Assembly: GCF_001044235.1 (NCBI RefSeq)
Contig: NZ_JYNL01000023.1
Coordinates: 169,662-233,661 of the forward strand
Length of the DNA stretch: 64,000 bases
Source: Mycolicibacterium chlorophenolicum
GTDB lineage: Bacteria > Actinomycetota > Actinomycetes > Mycobacteriales > Mycobacteriaceae
Reading direction: 5' to 3'
Part shown: piece after piece, positions 62,722-64,000 of the stretch
How the letters are laid out: each line of letters begins with the position of its first letter
Numbering within the stretch: position 1 is the first letter of the stretch
The notes under the pieces: generated by a model
The model's input: only the letters and a program-made list of their open reading frames with translations
Database searches by the model: none
Told to the model about the DNA's origin: nothing
Program-made: the position numbers and the translations under genes

Positions 62722-64000
62722 ATGACTGCGACTTCCGACGTCAAGCCGTTCACCGGCACCGGCACCATCACCAACCCGGCGACCGGCGCGCCCGCAGGTC
62801 AGGTGCGCTGGACCGACCCCGCAGACGTGACCCGCATCGCGGCCGGGCTGCGGGAGGCGCAACGCGAGTGGGAGGCGCGCGGCGCCGCGGGCCGCGCGAA
62901 GGTGCTGGCGCGCTACGCGGTGTGGCTCGGGAAGCACCGCGCAGAGATCGAAGAGTTGCTGATCAAGGAGACCGGCAAATCCGCCACGGACGCGGCGCAG
63001 GAGGTGCCGCTGATCCTGATGATCGCCTCCTACTACATCCGCACCATGGAGAAGGCGCTCGCGCCGGACAAGCGCCCCGCGGCACTGCCGTTCCTGTCGA
63101 TCAAGAAGATCGAGGTGCACTACCGACCGCGCCCGGTCGTCGGGATCATCGCGCCGTGGAACTATCCGGTGGCCAACGCCCTGATGGACGCCATCGGTGC
63201 GCTCGCGGCCGGCTGCGCGGTGCTGCTCAAACCATCCGAGCGCACGCCGCTGACCGCCGAACTGCTCATGCGCGGTTGGCTCGACTCCGGCGCACCGGAG
63301 GTTCTCGCGCTGGCCCAGGGCGCGCGGGAGGTGTCCGAGGCGGTCATCGACGTCAGCGACTACATCCAGTTCACCGGGTCCAGCGCGACGGGCGCGAAGG
63401 TGGCCGAGCGGGCCGCGCGCCGGCTCACCCCCGTGAGCCTGGAACTCGGCGGCAAGGATCCGATGATCGTGCTCGAGGACGCCGACGTCGACCTCGCCGC
63501 TCATGCCGCGGTGTGGGGCGCGATGTTCAACGCGGGCCAGACGTGCGTGTCCGTGGAGCGGGTCTACGTGCTCGAACCGGTCTACGACCAGTTCGTCGCG
63601 GCCGTCGTGCGCGACGTCGAGAACCTCGCGATGGGCGCCGGTGACGGCCACCATTTCGGCGCGATGATCGACGACAGCCAGGTCGCCGTCACCGAACGCC
63701 ACGTCGCCGACGCGCTCGCCAAGGGTGCCCGGGCGCTGACCGGCGGCAAGCGGGGCGTCGGTTCGGGCAGCTTCTACGAGCCGACCGTGCTCGTCGACGT
63801 CGACCACTCGATGGCGTGCATGACCGAGGAGACGTTCGGTCCGACGCTGCCCATCATGAAGGTGACCTCGGTCGAAGAGGCGGTGCGGTTGGCCAACGAC
63901 AGCCCCTACGGACTGTCGGCCGCGGTGTTCTCCCGTGACATCGAGCGCGCCAAAAAGATTGCGCTGCAACTCGATTGCGGTGGCGTGAACATCAACGACG
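62722..64000 (+). CDS. NAD(P)-dependent aldehyde dehydrogenase (partial, runs off the window)
   Basis: The first 426 codons of an ALDH superfamily enzyme that oxidises aldehydes to acids. Seen are the N-terminal ITNPATGAPAGQVRW, the cofactor-binding VVGIIAPWNYPVANALMDAIGAL (core APWNYPVANAL), FTGSSATGAKVAERAARRL, the general base in LELGGKDPMIVLEDAD, the catalytic Cys in NAGQTCVSVERVYV, and TEETFGPTLPIMKV. Resembles succinate-semialdehyde-dehydrogenase-like mycobacterial enzymes. The gene ends after the window. ATG 62722 has no strong ribosome-binding site. Substrate not determinable. Confidence 0.94.
   Translation, partial: MTATSDVKPFTGTGTITNPATGAPAGQVRWTDPADVTRIAAGLREAQREWEARGAAGRAKVLARYAVWLGKHRAEIEELLIKETGKSATDAAQEVPLILMIASYYIRTMEKALAPDKRPAALPFLSIKKIEVHYRPRPVVGIIAPWNYPVANALMDAIGALAAGCAVLLKPSERTPLTAELLMRGWLDSGAPEVLALAQGAREVSEAVIDVSDYIQFTGSSATGAKVAERAARRLTPVSLELGGKDPMIVLEDADVDLAAHAAVWGAMFNAGQTCVSVERVYVLEPVYDQFVAAVVRDVENLAMGAGDGHHFGAMIDDSQVAVTERHVADALAKGARALTGGKRGVGSGSFYEPTVLVDVDHSMACMTEETFGPTLPIMKVTSVEEAVRLANDSPYGLSAAVFSRDIERAKKIALQLDCGGVNIND

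Overview
The window is high-GC, densely packed chromosomal DNA from a mycobacterium, most likely a fast-growing Mycolicibacterium-type species. The evidence is the gene content: a PE-PPE-domain hydrolase, a 13E12/DUF222 HNH protein, a VirR-like protein, and groEL2 with CIRCE operators. The gene order xthA, GNAT, def, DUF3263, virR-like, sodC, carboxylate-amine ligase, LON-domain protein, then AAA ATPase, pssA, psd, moeA, SDR and groEL2 matches the M. tuberculosis Rv0427c-Rv0440 block as I remember it. In this window that block is split by two insertions, a cation-transport island and a helicase/cupin/PE-PPE/TetR segment. No rRNA, tRNA, CRISPR array, insertion sequence or prophage was seen.

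Layout. 1-5.5 kb: the end of kdpE, an APC permease, a Baeyer-Villiger-type monooxygenase with a small membrane protein, and a leftward operon (thiD, alpha/beta hydrolase, proline-rich membrane protein) behind a clear TPP riboswitch. 5.6-13.1 kb: a DHA2-type exporter, a DUF222 HNH protein, a secreted PE-PPE hydrolase, and four uncharacterised envelope proteins. 13.1-18.9 kb: the conserved xthA to LON block. 18.9-28.1 kb: a cation island with a complete mrpA(AB)CDEFG antiporter operon, a TrkA/CeoC-type regulator and a divergent NhaP-like antiporter. 28.1-35.4 kb: two small envelope genes, then the conserved operon SDR-moeA-psd-pssA-AAA ATPase. 35.4-43.5 kb: paired PH-domain membrane proteins, a HAD phosphatase, an SRPBCC protein, an SF2 helicase, a cupin, a second PE-PPE-like hydrolase and a divergent SDR/TetR pair. 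43.5-45.4 kb: groEL2 with two CIRCE elements and a strong terminator.

Immediately downstream of groEL2 is an accessory cassette at 45.4-46.4 kb: an AbiEi/DUF559-like nuclease-family gene bracketed by two near-identical ~50-bp hairpin-forming palindromes. This is the best candidate for an undescribed element. 46.4-54.2 kb holds oxidoreductases, a MarR-SDR-NTF2 unit, an epimerase/F420 oxidoreductase pair, an amidohydrolase and a glyoxalase-fold protein. 54.1-62.1 kb is a bidirectional glycan-assembly cluster: leftward, four glycosyltransferases and a methyltransferase; rightward, a WcbI-type protein and two glycosyltransferases. Every junction in both arms overlaps by 4-8 nt. The window ends with a DinB-type protein and a truncated aldehyde dehydrogenase preceded by a perfect 14-bp palindrome.

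Translational coupling is pervasive: ATGA or GTGA overlaps join most genes in the mrp, envelope, phospholipid and glycan operons. Starts below were moved inward from the longest open frame where a ribosome-binding site, an operon overlap or family length argued for it.
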